From UBA6912 sp041611095 (GTDB lineage: Bacteria; Actinomycetota; Acidimicrobiia; Spongiisociales; UBA5794), in assembly GCA_041611095.1 (NCBI GenBank), contig JBFINP010000063.1, positions 1 through 18,103 on the forward strand: a stretch of 18,103 nucleotides of DNA. Direction: 5' to 3'. Of this stretch, positions 6,412 through 13,190 are shown piece after piece (positions within the stretch are counted from its first letter, which is position 1; each line of letters starts with the position of its first letter). The translations under genes were made by a program, and so were the position numbers. Under the pieces are notes generated by a model, which was not told the DNA's origin, ran no database searches, and saw only the letters and a program-made list of their open reading frames with translations.

Positions 6412-6417
6412 TATCCT
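6412..6417 (+). promoter_or_regulatory. putative -10 box (TATCCT) of the ABC transporter/sulfotransferase operon
   Basis: TATCCT predicts transcription from about 6424. That is downstream of the in-frame GTG at 6422 and so supports the ATG at 6455 as the start. Confidence 0.4.
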
Positions 6418-6454
6418 CGGCGTGCGGATCGCGACCAGATGGGGGCCCGGCGGA

Positions 6455-8230
6455 ATGATCGAGACGGTGCGCATTGCGCTGAGGGTCTTCATTCCCCCCG
6501 GCCAGCGGATCAAGTGGCTCGGGCTGATCGGTCTCTCCTTGCTGGTCGCCGGCGCCGAGATGGTGACCGCCTACCTGATCTTCCGGGTCCTCGACGCGGC
6601 GACCTCACCGGCGGCAACCGACGCAACCGTGTCGCTCGTCTTCGGGCTCGAAGTGAGCCTCACGCCCCTCCTCGTCATCGCCGGCGTTGCGTTCGTGCTG
6701 CGGGGACTGCTCGGCATGCTGTACGCCTTCACTCAGGCGCGGGTGGTGCAGAGCGCCGGCGCCGCCGTGTCGACACTCATCCATCGCCGCTACTTGCAAG
6801 CCCCGTACCGCTTCCACCTGGAGCGCAGCTCCAGTGAGTCGATCCGCACGGTCCTGTGGAGCGTCGATGCCGCCACCTTGAACGCCCTCAACCCCCTGGT
6901 CACCATCGTGACTCAGTCGCTGGTCATGGCCACCCTCGTCGGACTCCTCATCGCCATCGCCCCTGCCCTGTCCCTCGCCACGATCGTGGTGCTCGCCGCC
7001 GCCCTCGCCGTGATCCTCGTCGTCGTCCAGCCCCGCCTGGGTCGCCTTGGCAAGCTGAGCGAGGACACCGTCAAGTCGCTGCTCGGCAGCGTCCGCGACT
7101 CCTTCGACAGCGTGCGCGACATCAAGGCCTACCGTGCCGAGTCCTACTTCGACGCCCAGTTCCGCCGCCACCGCAACGTGCTTGCCCGGCTGCGCACCCA
7201 CAAGGCGCTCCTCGAAGAGGTGCCGAGCACCGGCCTCGAGTTCGTCGTAGTGATCGGTCTCCTCATCGTCGTCGGACTCGCCCAGGGGGAGACCTTCGGC
7301 GACTTCATCCCCGTGATCGGCGCCTTCGCCTACGCAACGCTTCGCATCATGCCCTCGCTGACGAAGGTCGTCGCCGCCGTCAACCGCCTCAAGTTCGGCA
7401 ACGAGGCGGTGCGCAACGTCCGGAACGACCTGCGCTCGGCCGTCCCTGCCGAGCGCCCCGACACCGCCGGCGACCAGGTCGACCAATCGCTCTTCGCCCA
7501 CACCCTCGAGCTCGACGACATCAGCTTCACCTACCCGGGCAGCGACCGGCGGGCCCTCGACCGGGTCTCCCTCGACGTCAGGCGGGGTGAGATGTTCGCC
7601 GTGGTCGGCGAGTCAGGATCGGGCAAGAGCACCCTGGTCGACGTCATCCTCGGGTTGCTCGAGCCCGACTCCGGCCGCATCCTCCTCGACGGGGCGGAGA
7701 GCCTCCCGGCCGGCTGGCACCAGCACGTCGGCGTCGTCTCCCAATCGGTGGTCCTGCTGGACGCCTCTCTGCGAGACAACGTCGCATTCGGCGCCGGTCG
7801 CCGCGCCGACGACGAACGGGTACTGCGGGCCCTCGAGCAGGCACAGCTCGGCGACTGGCTCGCCGCGCTGCCCGACGGTCTCGACACCATGGTCGGCGAG
7901 TCCGGCAAGCTCCTGTCCGGCGGCGAGCGGCAACGCGTCGCCATCGCCCGCAGCCTCTACCGGGAACCGGATCTGCTCATCCTCGACGAAGCCACATCAG
8001 CGCTCGACAGCGCGACCGAAGCGGCAGTGATCGACAGCCTGTGGAGCCTCTCCGACTACCTCACGACGATCATCGTGTCGCACCGCGCCGCACCGATCCG
8101 CGCCGCGACCCGCGTGGCGCTGATGGAGGCGGCTCGGATCGTCGCCGTGGGCAACTACGACGAAGTGTTCGACGCAAGCGGGCGCGTGGGCAGCGGGAGG
8201 CGGCTCGCCCCAAAACCCGGGCGGACGTGA
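6455..8230 (+). CDS. ABC exporter/flippase, fused membrane and ATPase domains (MsbA/PglK-like)
   Basis: 591 residues from the ATG at 6455; a GTG at 6422 is an in-frame alternative but lies before the predicted transcription start. The membrane domain (about 20-310) has six hydrophobic segments, with the coupling region around SVRDIKAYRAE. The ATPase domain (about 350-570) has every motif: Walker A GESGSGKST (from 385), Q-loop Gln430, signature LSGGERQ (487-493), Walker B LLILDEATSALD (from 507) and H-loop His543. This is a complete half-transporter that should work as a homodimer. Known: fused exporters of this type flip lipids, lipid-linked oligosaccharides or glycolipids. Its stop overlaps the sulfotransferase start (GTGA), and glycosyltransferase genes lie close by, so a lipid-linked or sulfated glycan is the best substrate guess. 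A drug or peptide exporter cannot be excluded by sequence alone. Confidence 0.93.
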   Translation: MIETVRIALRVFIPPGQRIKWLGLIGLSLLVAGAEMVTAYLIFRVLDAATSPAATDATVSLVFGLEVSLTPLLVIAGVAFVLRGLLGMLYAFTQARVVQSAGAAVSTLIHRRYLQAPYRFHLERSSSESIRTVLWSVDAATLNALNPLVTIVTQSLVMATLVGLLIAIAPALSLATIVVLAAALAVILVVVQPRLGRLGKLSEDTVKSLLGSVRDSFDSVRDIKAYRAESYFDAQFRRHRNVLARLRTHKALLEEVPSTGLEFVVVIGLLIVVGLAQGETFGDFIPVIGAFAYATLRIMPSLTKVVAAVNRLKFGNEAVRNVRNDLRSAVPAERPDTAGDQVDQSLFAHTLELDDISFTYPGSDRRALDRVSLDVRRGEMFAVVGESGSGKSTLVDVILGLLEPDSGRILLDGAESLPAGWHQHVGVVSQSVVLLDASLRDNVAFGAGRRADDERVLRALEQAQLGDWLAALPDGLDTMVGESGKLLSGGERQRVAIARSLYREPDLLILDEATSALDSATEAAVIDSLWSLSDYLTTIIVSHRAAPIRAATRVALMEAARIVAVGNYDEVFDASGRVGSGRRLAPKPGRT

Positions 8231-9087
8231 ATCCCCACGAGGCCGGCAGCACAGGCTCCGCGCCCGCAACGGAGGCGCTGCCCGACTTCCTGATCATCGG
8301 CGCCATGCGCTCGGGCACGACCTCCCTCTACCGCTACCTGGGCGCCCACCCCGAGATCGCCATGGCCCGGAAAGAACTGCAGTTCTTCACCGAACACTTC
8401 GACGAGGGCCTCGATTGGTACCGGCGGCAGTTCCCCACCAGCGGCACCGCCCGGCTGCGCGGCGAGGCCACCGCCGACTACATGGCCCGGGAATCGGCGA
8501 TGACCCGGATCGCCGACACGGCCCCGGCCGCCCGGCTCATCGCCAGCCTCCGCAACCCGGTGGCCCGCGCCTGGTCGCACTACCTGCTGGTGCGGGAGCG
8601 AGGTCGGGAGCCGCGCTCGTTCGCACGAGCGATCGCCGACGAGCTCGCCTCGCTGCGCCAACATGGCCCCGATGCGCCGGGCGTCCTGTACCTCCCGCAC
8701 GGAATGTACGACGTCCACGTGCAGCGCTGCCGGCAACTGTTCCCCCCGGCCAACCTTCACGTCGAGGTCTTCGAACGGTGGTCCAACGATCCCGGGCCGG
8801 CCTACCGGCGGGTGTGCGAGTTCCTCGGCGTCGATGCGACGTTCACGCCGCCCGATCTCGGCCGGCGGGTGAACCCCTTCGTGACGTTCCGCTCGCTGAC
8901 GCTTCGCCGACTGACCCATCGTCTCCCCAGGCCGCTCGGCAAGGCGCTCGGGCGGCTCAACACCCGTGAAGCCCACCCGCCGGCGATCCCGGAAGAGTCC
9001 CGAGCTCTCCTCGAGGACTACTACGGCCCCCATGTGGCGAAGCTCGAAGGCATCCTGGGGAAGGCGATCCCGGAGTGGCACCTCTGA
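8227..9087 (+). CDS. PAPS-dependent sulfotransferase (first of two)
   Basis: 286 residues from a GTG overlapping the ABC transporter stop by 4 nt. The frame is open further upstream, but only as an out-of-frame reading of the transporter. The PAPS 5'-phosphosulfate loop IGAMRSGTTSLYRYL begins at residue 24. A second PAPS-binding segment SLRNPVARAWSHYL carries Arg109 and Ser117, the pair that contacts the 3'-phosphate. Length and layout fit Sulfotransfer_1/heparan-sulfotransferase-like bacterial enzymes that transfer sulfate from PAPS to hydroxyl or amino groups of sugars. RKELQFFTEHF (48-58) matches the acidic/aromatic segment that follows the first loop in this group. No signal peptide, so it acts in the cytoplasm before export. 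Translational coupling to the exporter suggests that its product, or a carrier of it, is the exported molecule. The acceptor is unknown. Confidence 0.93.
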   Translation: MNPHEAGSTGSAPATEALPDFLIIGAMRSGTTSLYRYLGAHPEIAMARKELQFFTEHFDEGLDWYRRQFPTSGTARLRGEATADYMARESAMTRIADTAPAARLIASLRNPVARAWSHYLLVRERGREPRSFARAIADELASLRQHGPDAPGVLYLPHGMYDVHVQRCRQLFPPANLHVEVFERWSNDPGPAYRRVCEFLGVDATFTPPDLGRRVNPFVTFRSLTLRRLTHRLPRPLGKALGRLNTREAHPPAIPEESRALLEDYYGPHVAKLEGILGKAIPEWHL

Positions 9088-9096
9088 GGACCGCCG

Positions 9097-9111
9097 GACG
9101 GCTCAGCCGTC
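9097..9111. terminator. small hairpin between convergent genes
   Basis: GACGGC (9097-9102), loop TCA, GCCGTC (9106-9111). It works on both strands and sits between the sulfotransferase stop (9087) and the glycosyltransferase. The loop itself is the glycosyltransferase stop codon. No T-tract, so termination ability is uncertain. Confidence 0.35.
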
Positions 9112-10260
9112 GATGCGGCCCTTCGCACTGCGCTCGTAGAGCCGGACCGTCGCCTCGGCGACGGCAGCCATCGTGTATCTCTCGAGGAACCGCTCCCGGC
9201 CCGCTGCGGCCAGCGTCGCCGCCAGCTCCCGGTCGGAGAGCAGCTTCGTGATGGCTTCGGCGAACGCATCGGTGGCCGCGACCGGGGCGAGAATCAGCGA
9301 TTGCTGGTCGCCGCCGGCGATCTCGCGGACCGACGGGATGTCGCTCGCCACCGTCGGCGCCTCCAGCGCCATGGCTTCGATGAGCACTCCCGGCGAGCCC
9401 TCGGTTCGCGAAGGAAGCACGAACACGTCACACCCGGACATCAGGTCGGGCACGTCGGATCGGTAGCCCAGCAGGCTCACGGCATCGGCGATGCCGGCGG
9501 CATCCATCATCCGGAGGAGCTCCGACGTCGCTGGTCCGTCTCGGCCGGCGACGAGGAATCGGGCACCCGGAACGGCGTCGCGCACCGCCGGGAATGCACG
9601 CATCACGAGGTCGAGACCCTTCATGTGGTAGTGGCGCGCCACCGCCAGCACGACGGGGACGTCTTCGTCGATGCCGAGCGCATCGCGCACCGCCCTCCGC
9701 CGTTCCTCGGTGCGGACTCCCAGCCGCTCCGGATCCCGCCCCCGGGGGATGACCTCGATCCGGTCGAGGGGAATGCGAAGGCGCTGTGCCATCACTGCGG
9801 CGCTGTTCTCGGACACGGCGTGAAATCGGTCCACGAAGCGAGCCGTGGCTGCATCGACCGCATAGGCGGCGCGCACCTTCCAGGCCGAGTACTCGGGGTT
9901 GTGAATGTGCTCAGGACCGTACGACTCCGTGACGATGCTCGAAACGACGGGGATGCGGAGCAGCCATGCCGCCGTGCGGCCGATGACGTCGGCTGTGTAC
10001 AGCGTGGTGTGCACGAGATCGGGACGGATGCGGCGCATCAGCGTGAACGCCCGACGCACCGCTCCCGGCCGCCCGCCGCCTCCGACGAGCGGGTGGAGGA
10101 TGGCCCCGCCCTCCACGAGCTCGGAGCCCACGCCAGGGCGATCGACGAGGTAGGCGACGTGCATCTCGATCCCGCGCTCGATGAGGGACGGGGTGAGGGC
10201 GGCGAGCGACTGCTCCGCCCCGCCGACGGCGAGGCTGTCGATGACAGTCAGCACCCGCAT
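9103..10260 (-). CDS. glycosyltransferase, GT-B fold, family 4-like
   Basis: 385 residues. MRVLTVIDSLAVGGAEQSLA at the N-terminus is the typical GT4 opening (glycine-rich GGAE). The C-terminal Rossmann half contains ARHYHMKGLDLVM (Lys214), the nucleotide-sugar contact region, and the E-x7-E motif EGSPGVLIE (Glu287, Glu295). Known: retaining GT4 enzymes move a sugar from a nucleotide donor onto a lipid-linked or growing glycan at the cytoplasmic face. It is the second gene of a minus-strand pair, 27 nt after the deacetylase stop, with a good GGGGGAG Shine-Dalgarno (10270-10276, 9 nt spacing). The pairing suggests sugar addition and deacetylation in one pathway. Donor and acceptor sugars cannot be told from sequence. 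Confidence 0.93.
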   Translation of the reverse strand: MRVLTVIDSLAVGGAEQSLAALTPSLIERGIEMHVAYLVDRPGVGSELVEGGAILHPLVGGGGRPGAVRRAFTLMRRIRPDLVHTTLYTADVIGRTAAWLLRIPVVSSIVTESYGPEHIHNPEYSAWKVRAAYAVDAATARFVDRFHAVSENSAAVMAQRLRIPLDRIEVIPRGRDPERLGVRTEERRRAVRDALGIDEDVPVVLAVARHYHMKGLDLVMRAFPAVRDAVPGARFLVAGRDGPATSELLRMMDAAGIADAVSLLGYRSDVPDLMSGCDVFVLPSRTEGSPGVLIEAMALEAPTVASDIPSVREIAGGDQQSLILAPVAATDAFAEAITKLLSDRELAATLAAAGRERFLERYTMAAVAEATVRLYERSAKGRIDG

Positions 10261-10287
10261 CAGCGGACGCTCCCCCGGCCGGTGTGG

Positions 10288-11256
10288 TCAACTCGGTGCA
10301 TTGGTCCCCCTCCACCGTTCGGCGACGGCCCCCATCGTCAGATTGTCGAGGCGCCCCGCGTCGATGTGCCGCCGGGCGTCCCGGAACAGCACGTCGAGCG
10401 CCTTCCAGGCACGATCGGGTGCGGCGGCGAGGTTGTGGGTGTGGAACCACAAGTGAAACAGCGAGGCGCTGCGCACCGCATGGCGGAGCCGACGCCGCAC
10501 CGCCACCGCCCAGGCGGCCGTCCCCCACCGCCGGGCTCTGCGTGAGTCGGGGTCGAACAGATAGGTCTGGGGCACGTCGACCATTCCGTGGCGCACAGCC
10601 GGCCTGACCACCTCGCCGCGCAACGGGCGCACCGCATCGACGGCCAGGGCCAACCGGCGCCGCACTCCCGCCAGGTCGGCGAAGCGGGTGGGCGCCGGGC
10701 CCCGGTAGGCGACGAAGCCGGAATCCCGCAGGACGTCCAGATGGCCGATGGAGTTGCGCGGGTACACGAAGGAGCGCACCTCGAGGCCTGCGGCGGCCGC
10801 CACCTCACGCGCTGCGTTCAAGTCGGTCCGGAACGCCTCCGCCGAGCAGCCGGGATCGCCGGCGATGACGTGGCCAAACGAGTGCGACCCCACCTCGTGC
10901 GACACCGGACTCCCGGTGATCATCTCGACCAGGTCACGCCCGTACCACGTCGGGGCTGCTTCCAGGGTCGCCGCCGGGTCCAGGTCGTACCAGTCGCCTT
11001 CGAGCCACGAATAGTCGGGGCGGACGATCTCCGCGTGCTTCACGCCGTCGACCGGTGCGCACTCGGTGAGGAAGAGATGCCCCACGATGGCCCACGTGGC
11101 GGCGATGTCGTAGCGCTCCATGACCCGGAGCAGGGTTTCGACGACCTCGCGCTCCAGCTGGTACGGGCCCTCGTCGTGCGGTCGTCCATGGTGCACGGCG
11201 CCCCACGACATCTCGAGATCGATCGAGATCACAAAGGTTGCGGACTCCGTCGGCAT
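10288..11256 (-). CDS. polysaccharide deacetylase family protein (CE4/NodB-like)
   Basis: 322 residues from the ATG at 11256. A longer open frame exists upstream, but it crosses the divergent promoter region and the second sulfotransferase gene. NodB-type landmarks in order: FVISIDLEMSWG (8-19) with Asp13 in place of the usual TFDD pair, HEVGSHSFGH (120-129) with the metal-binding HSFGH, FVYPRNSIGHLDVLRDSGF (motif 3 region) and FHLWFHTHN (267-275) carrying a late conserved His. Known: such enzymes remove N- or O-acetyl groups from glycans. The divergent first motif resembles an uncharacterised CE4 branch often found in exopolysaccharide loci. No signal peptide, so it probably acts on cytoplasmic intermediates. 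It is the first gene of the operon with the glycosyltransferase. No Shine-Dalgarno; TACCAT lies 7 nt before the ATG, suggesting leaderless translation. Confidence 0.87.
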   Translation of the reverse strand: MPTESATFVISIDLEMSWGAVHHGRPHDEGPYQLEREVVETLLRVMERYDIAATWAIVGHLFLTECAPVDGVKHAEIVRPDYSWLEGDWYDLDPAATLEAAPTWYGRDLVEMITGSPVSHEVGSHSFGHVIAGDPGCSAEAFRTDLNAAREVAAAAGLEVRSFVYPRNSIGHLDVLRDSGFVAYRGPAPTRFADLAGVRRRLALAVDAVRPLRGEVVRPAVRHGMVDVPQTYLFDPDSRRARRWGTAAWAVAVRRRLRHAVRSASLFHLWFHTHNLAAAPDRAWKALDVLFRDARRHIDAGRLDNLTMGAVAERWRGTNAPS

Positions 11257-11263
11257 GGCGGCG

Positions 11264-11269
11264 ATGGTA
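11264..11269 (-). promoter_or_regulatory. putative -10 box (TACCAT) of the deacetylase/glycosyltransferase pair
   Basis: TACCAT on the minus strand lies 7 nt before the ATG at 11256, which would place transcription start on the start codon. Confidence 0.4.
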
Positions 11270-11316
11270 CCGATCGGCGTCGGGTAAGCATCGGTGGCGT
11301 GCCCGGCGTCGTGCGC

Positions 11317-11322
11317 TACCTT
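11317..11322 (+). promoter_or_regulatory. putative -10 box (TACCTT) of the second sulfotransferase gene
   Basis: TACCTT lies exactly 7 nt before the GTG at 11330, mirroring the divergent deacetylase promoter. The two -10 boxes are about 50 bp apart. Confidence 0.4.
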
Positions 11323-11329
11323 CGGGCCG

Positions 11330-12223
11330 GTGCAGGAACGGATCCCCAACCTGTTCGTGATCGGAGCCATGCGCTCCGGGACCACCGCCTTCCACGAGGC
11401 GCTCGGCCGCCACCCGGCGATCTTCATGAGCTCGTTCAAGGAGCCCGCCTTCTTGGCCGACCCCCGCGAGCTCGCCAGGGACAGCCGCATCGTGGCGGCA
11501 GCCGGCTATGCAGGCGACCGAAGCCGCTACCTCTCCCTGTTCGCCGGCGCCGGCGAGGTTCGGTACGCCGGAGAGTCGAGCACCCACTACACCAAGCTGC
11601 CTCGCATCACCGGCGTCGCCGCCCGCATGGCGGCCTTCTCCCGCGAGGCTCGTATCCTGTACCTCGTGCGCGATCCGGTCCGACGGACGCTGAGCCATTA
11701 CCGCTTCTCCGTCGACCGCAAAGAAGAGCAGAGGGCGTGTTTCGATGCCGTTCGCTCCGAACCGTTCTACCGCACGGTCAGCGACTACCCGACCCAGCTC
11801 AGGCCGTACGTGGAGGTCTTCGGCATGGATCGCATCTGGGTGGGGGCGCTCGAGGACCTGGTGGCGGACCCACAGACCGAGTTCACCCGGCTGTACCGCT
11901 GGCTGGGACTGGAACCCGACCCGGCGGCGTGTGCTCCGCTGCCGCAGCGGAACCAGATCACCCGGAGGCTGGAGGTGGCGCGGGGACCGCGGTTGGTGCA
12001 CCGCATCCGCCGCACCGCCGGCTACCGGCGCATCGCCGCCAACGTCGCACCAACGCTCCGCGATGCGATCCGCCGCACCTTGCAGCGGCCCGTCGACGCC
12101 GCCGAGCTCGAGGATCCCGCCGCCATCGACTACCTGCGCGAGGTCCACCGGTCGCAGGTCAGCGCCCTCGAGGAGCTGACGGGCCGCACCTTCGACCGCT
12201 GGACGGCCACTCGCCCGGGGTGA
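11330..12223 (+). CDS. PAPS-dependent sulfotransferase (second of two)
   Basis: 297 residues from the GTG at 11330; a GTG at 11294 would add 12 residues but lies upstream of the proposed -10 box. The PAPS loop IGAMRSGTTAFHEAL starts at residue 11. The second PAPS-binding segment YLVRDPVRRTLSHYRF supplies Arg114 and Ser122. Overall it is a single-domain Sulfotransfer_1-like cytoplasmic enzyme. It shares the IGAMRSGTT loop with the sulfotransferase at 8227 but differs strongly elsewhere: it has SSFKEPAFL after the loop, where the other has RKELQFF. The two are therefore diverged and probably sulfate different positions or acceptors. It begins a plus-strand run with the two alpha/beta hydrolases and a glycosyltransferase, though a second promoter may lie at 12242. 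Acceptor unknown. Confidence 0.92.
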   Translation: MQERIPNLFVIGAMRSGTTAFHEALGRHPAIFMSSFKEPAFLADPRELARDSRIVAAAGYAGDRSRYLSLFAGAGEVRYAGESSTHYTKLPRITGVAARMAAFSREARILYLVRDPVRRTLSHYRFSVDRKEEQRACFDAVRSEPFYRTVSDYPTQLRPYVEVFGMDRIWVGALEDLVADPQTEFTRLYRWLGLEPDPAACAPLPQRNQITRRLEVARGPRLVHRIRRTAGYRRIAANVAPTLRDAIRRTLQRPVDAAELEDPAAIDYLREVHRSQVSALEELTGRTFDRWTATRPG

Positions 12224-12241
12224 GGCGCCACGACGCCGTGG

Positions 12242-12247
12242 TACGCT
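12242..12247 (+). promoter_or_regulatory. putative -10 box (TACGCT) before the hydrolase pair
   Basis: TACGCT predicts transcription from about 12254, leaving a short leader with GAGGGG (12266-12271) ahead of the GTG at 12276. Confidence 0.35.
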
Positions 12248-12275
12248 CGACGGGCTCCCGAGCATGAGGGGGAAC

Positions 12276-13190
12276 GTGGAGCCGATCGACCGCAGGCTCG
12301 CTGCCGGCTGGGCGCCCCGAACGACGCCGAGCGCCGCCACCATGGTTCGCTCCGACGGCATCGCCTCGGCTGCGTCGTTCCTCGAGACTCCACAGGGGCG
12401 GATGTTCACCGTCCGCCACGAGCCGTCCGGGCCGTCCGCGGGCACGATCGTCGTGTGCCCACCCATCCTCGCCGAGGCCGTCCGCAACCAGCGCCGCGAG
12501 CTCGTGCTCGGCTGGGAGCTCTCCGCCGCGAGGTTCGCCGCCACGCGCTTCCACTACATCGGCAGTGGCCACAGCGACGGCGAGCCGGAGACGATGACGT
12601 TCGAGGGTCTCGTGGCCGACGGCGCCCGGGTCGCCGCCGAATCGGCCCCCGACGCCGGGATCGGCTTCGTCGGAACCAGGCTCGGGGCTCTGGTCGCGAC
12701 GACGGTCGCCGCAGGTTTCCCCGGGGCCCCCCTCGTGTTGTGGGAGCCACCGCTCGACATGAAGCGCTACTACAACGAGGTGTTCCGCGCCCGGATGATC
12801 GGCCTGCTGCGCAGCGGTCAGCGAGGCCCGACGTCGCGGGAACTGATGGATTCGTTCGCCGCCGCCGGCATTCTCGACGTGGTCGGTAATCCCCTTCCCT
12901 ACGGGCTGTACACATCCACCGTCGACCTGGACCTCGGCGAGCTGTTGATCGCCGCCGGGCCCCGCCCGGTGCTCATCATCCAGCTCTCCGTCAAGCCGCA
13001 GCTCCGACCCGGGCTCGCCGCCCTGGTCGAGCGCTGCCGCGGCGCCGGGATCGACATCGCCACCGAGGTGGTCGGCTTCGACGAGGCGTGGTGGTTCGGT
13101 GCAAATGGGTACACCGTGCTCGAGGTGGAGGCGGGGGGGCTCGACGCCTTGCCCCTCACCACCGGCTTCTTCCACGAGGTGTTGGGATGA
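12276..13190 (+). CDS. alpha/beta-hydrolase-fold protein, exosortase-A-associated hydrolase 2-like, nucleophile replaced
   Basis: 304 residues from the GTG at 12276, chosen for the GAGGGG upstream; ATG at 12264 is an in-frame alternative adding 4 residues. Landmarks: VVCPPILAEAVRNQRREL (about 59-76), FHYIGSGHSDGE, and GFVGTRLGALVA, where the nucleophile elbow GxSxG reads G-T-R-L-G with Arg135 in place of Ser. The C-terminus has FDEAWWFGANGYTVLEVEA. From memory, the family called exosortase A system-associated hydrolase 2 shows the same PPFAEEMN.RR block, GLRxGA elbow and late FW motif; I infer membership or close kinship. With Arg at the nucleophile it is unlikely to be an ordinary serine hydrolase. 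Its stop overlaps the next hydrolase start (ATGA), implying co-translation and perhaps a heteromer. No signal peptide. Substrate unknown. Confidence 0.82.
   Translation: MEPIDRRLAAGWAPRTTPSAATMVRSDGIASAASFLETPQGRMFTVRHEPSGPSAGTIVVCPPILAEAVRNQRRELVLGWELSAARFAATRFHYIGSGHSDGEPETMTFEGLVADGARVAAESAPDAGIGFVGTRLGALVATTVAAGFPGAPLVLWEPPLDMKRYYNEVFRARMIGLLRSGQRGPTSRELMDSFAAAGILDVVGNPLPYGLYTSTVDLDLGELLIAAGPRPVLIIQLSVKPQLRPGLAALVERCRGAGIDIATEVVGFDEAWWFGANGYTVLEVEAGGLDALPLTTGFFHEVLG

Noticed and set aside
6071..6454. A 128-residue N-terminal extension of the ABC transporter
   Set aside because: Arg/Ser/Pro-rich, overlaps the divergent gene, the dyad and the -10 box. The transporter family starts near the ATG at 6455.
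5496..6458. A 320-residue plus-strand open frame opposite the hypothetical membrane protein
   Set aside because: The minus-strand reading has a proper membrane anchor and a leaderless-type start; the plus reading has low complexity and runs into the next promoter.
9301..10545. A 414-residue plus-strand open frame opposite the glycosyltransferase and deacetylase
   Set aside because: It spans parts of two clear minus-strand genes and is His/Arg/Gly/Asp-rich with no motif.
10588..12267. A 559-residue plus-strand open frame across the deacetylase and second sulfotransferase
   Set aside because: It is antisense of one gene and out of frame with another; both true genes have catalytic motifs.
10934..13175. 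Long minus-strand frames (536 and 338 residues) opposite the sulfotransferase and hydrolase
   Set aside because: Shadow frames with no motif; the opposite strand is fully explained.
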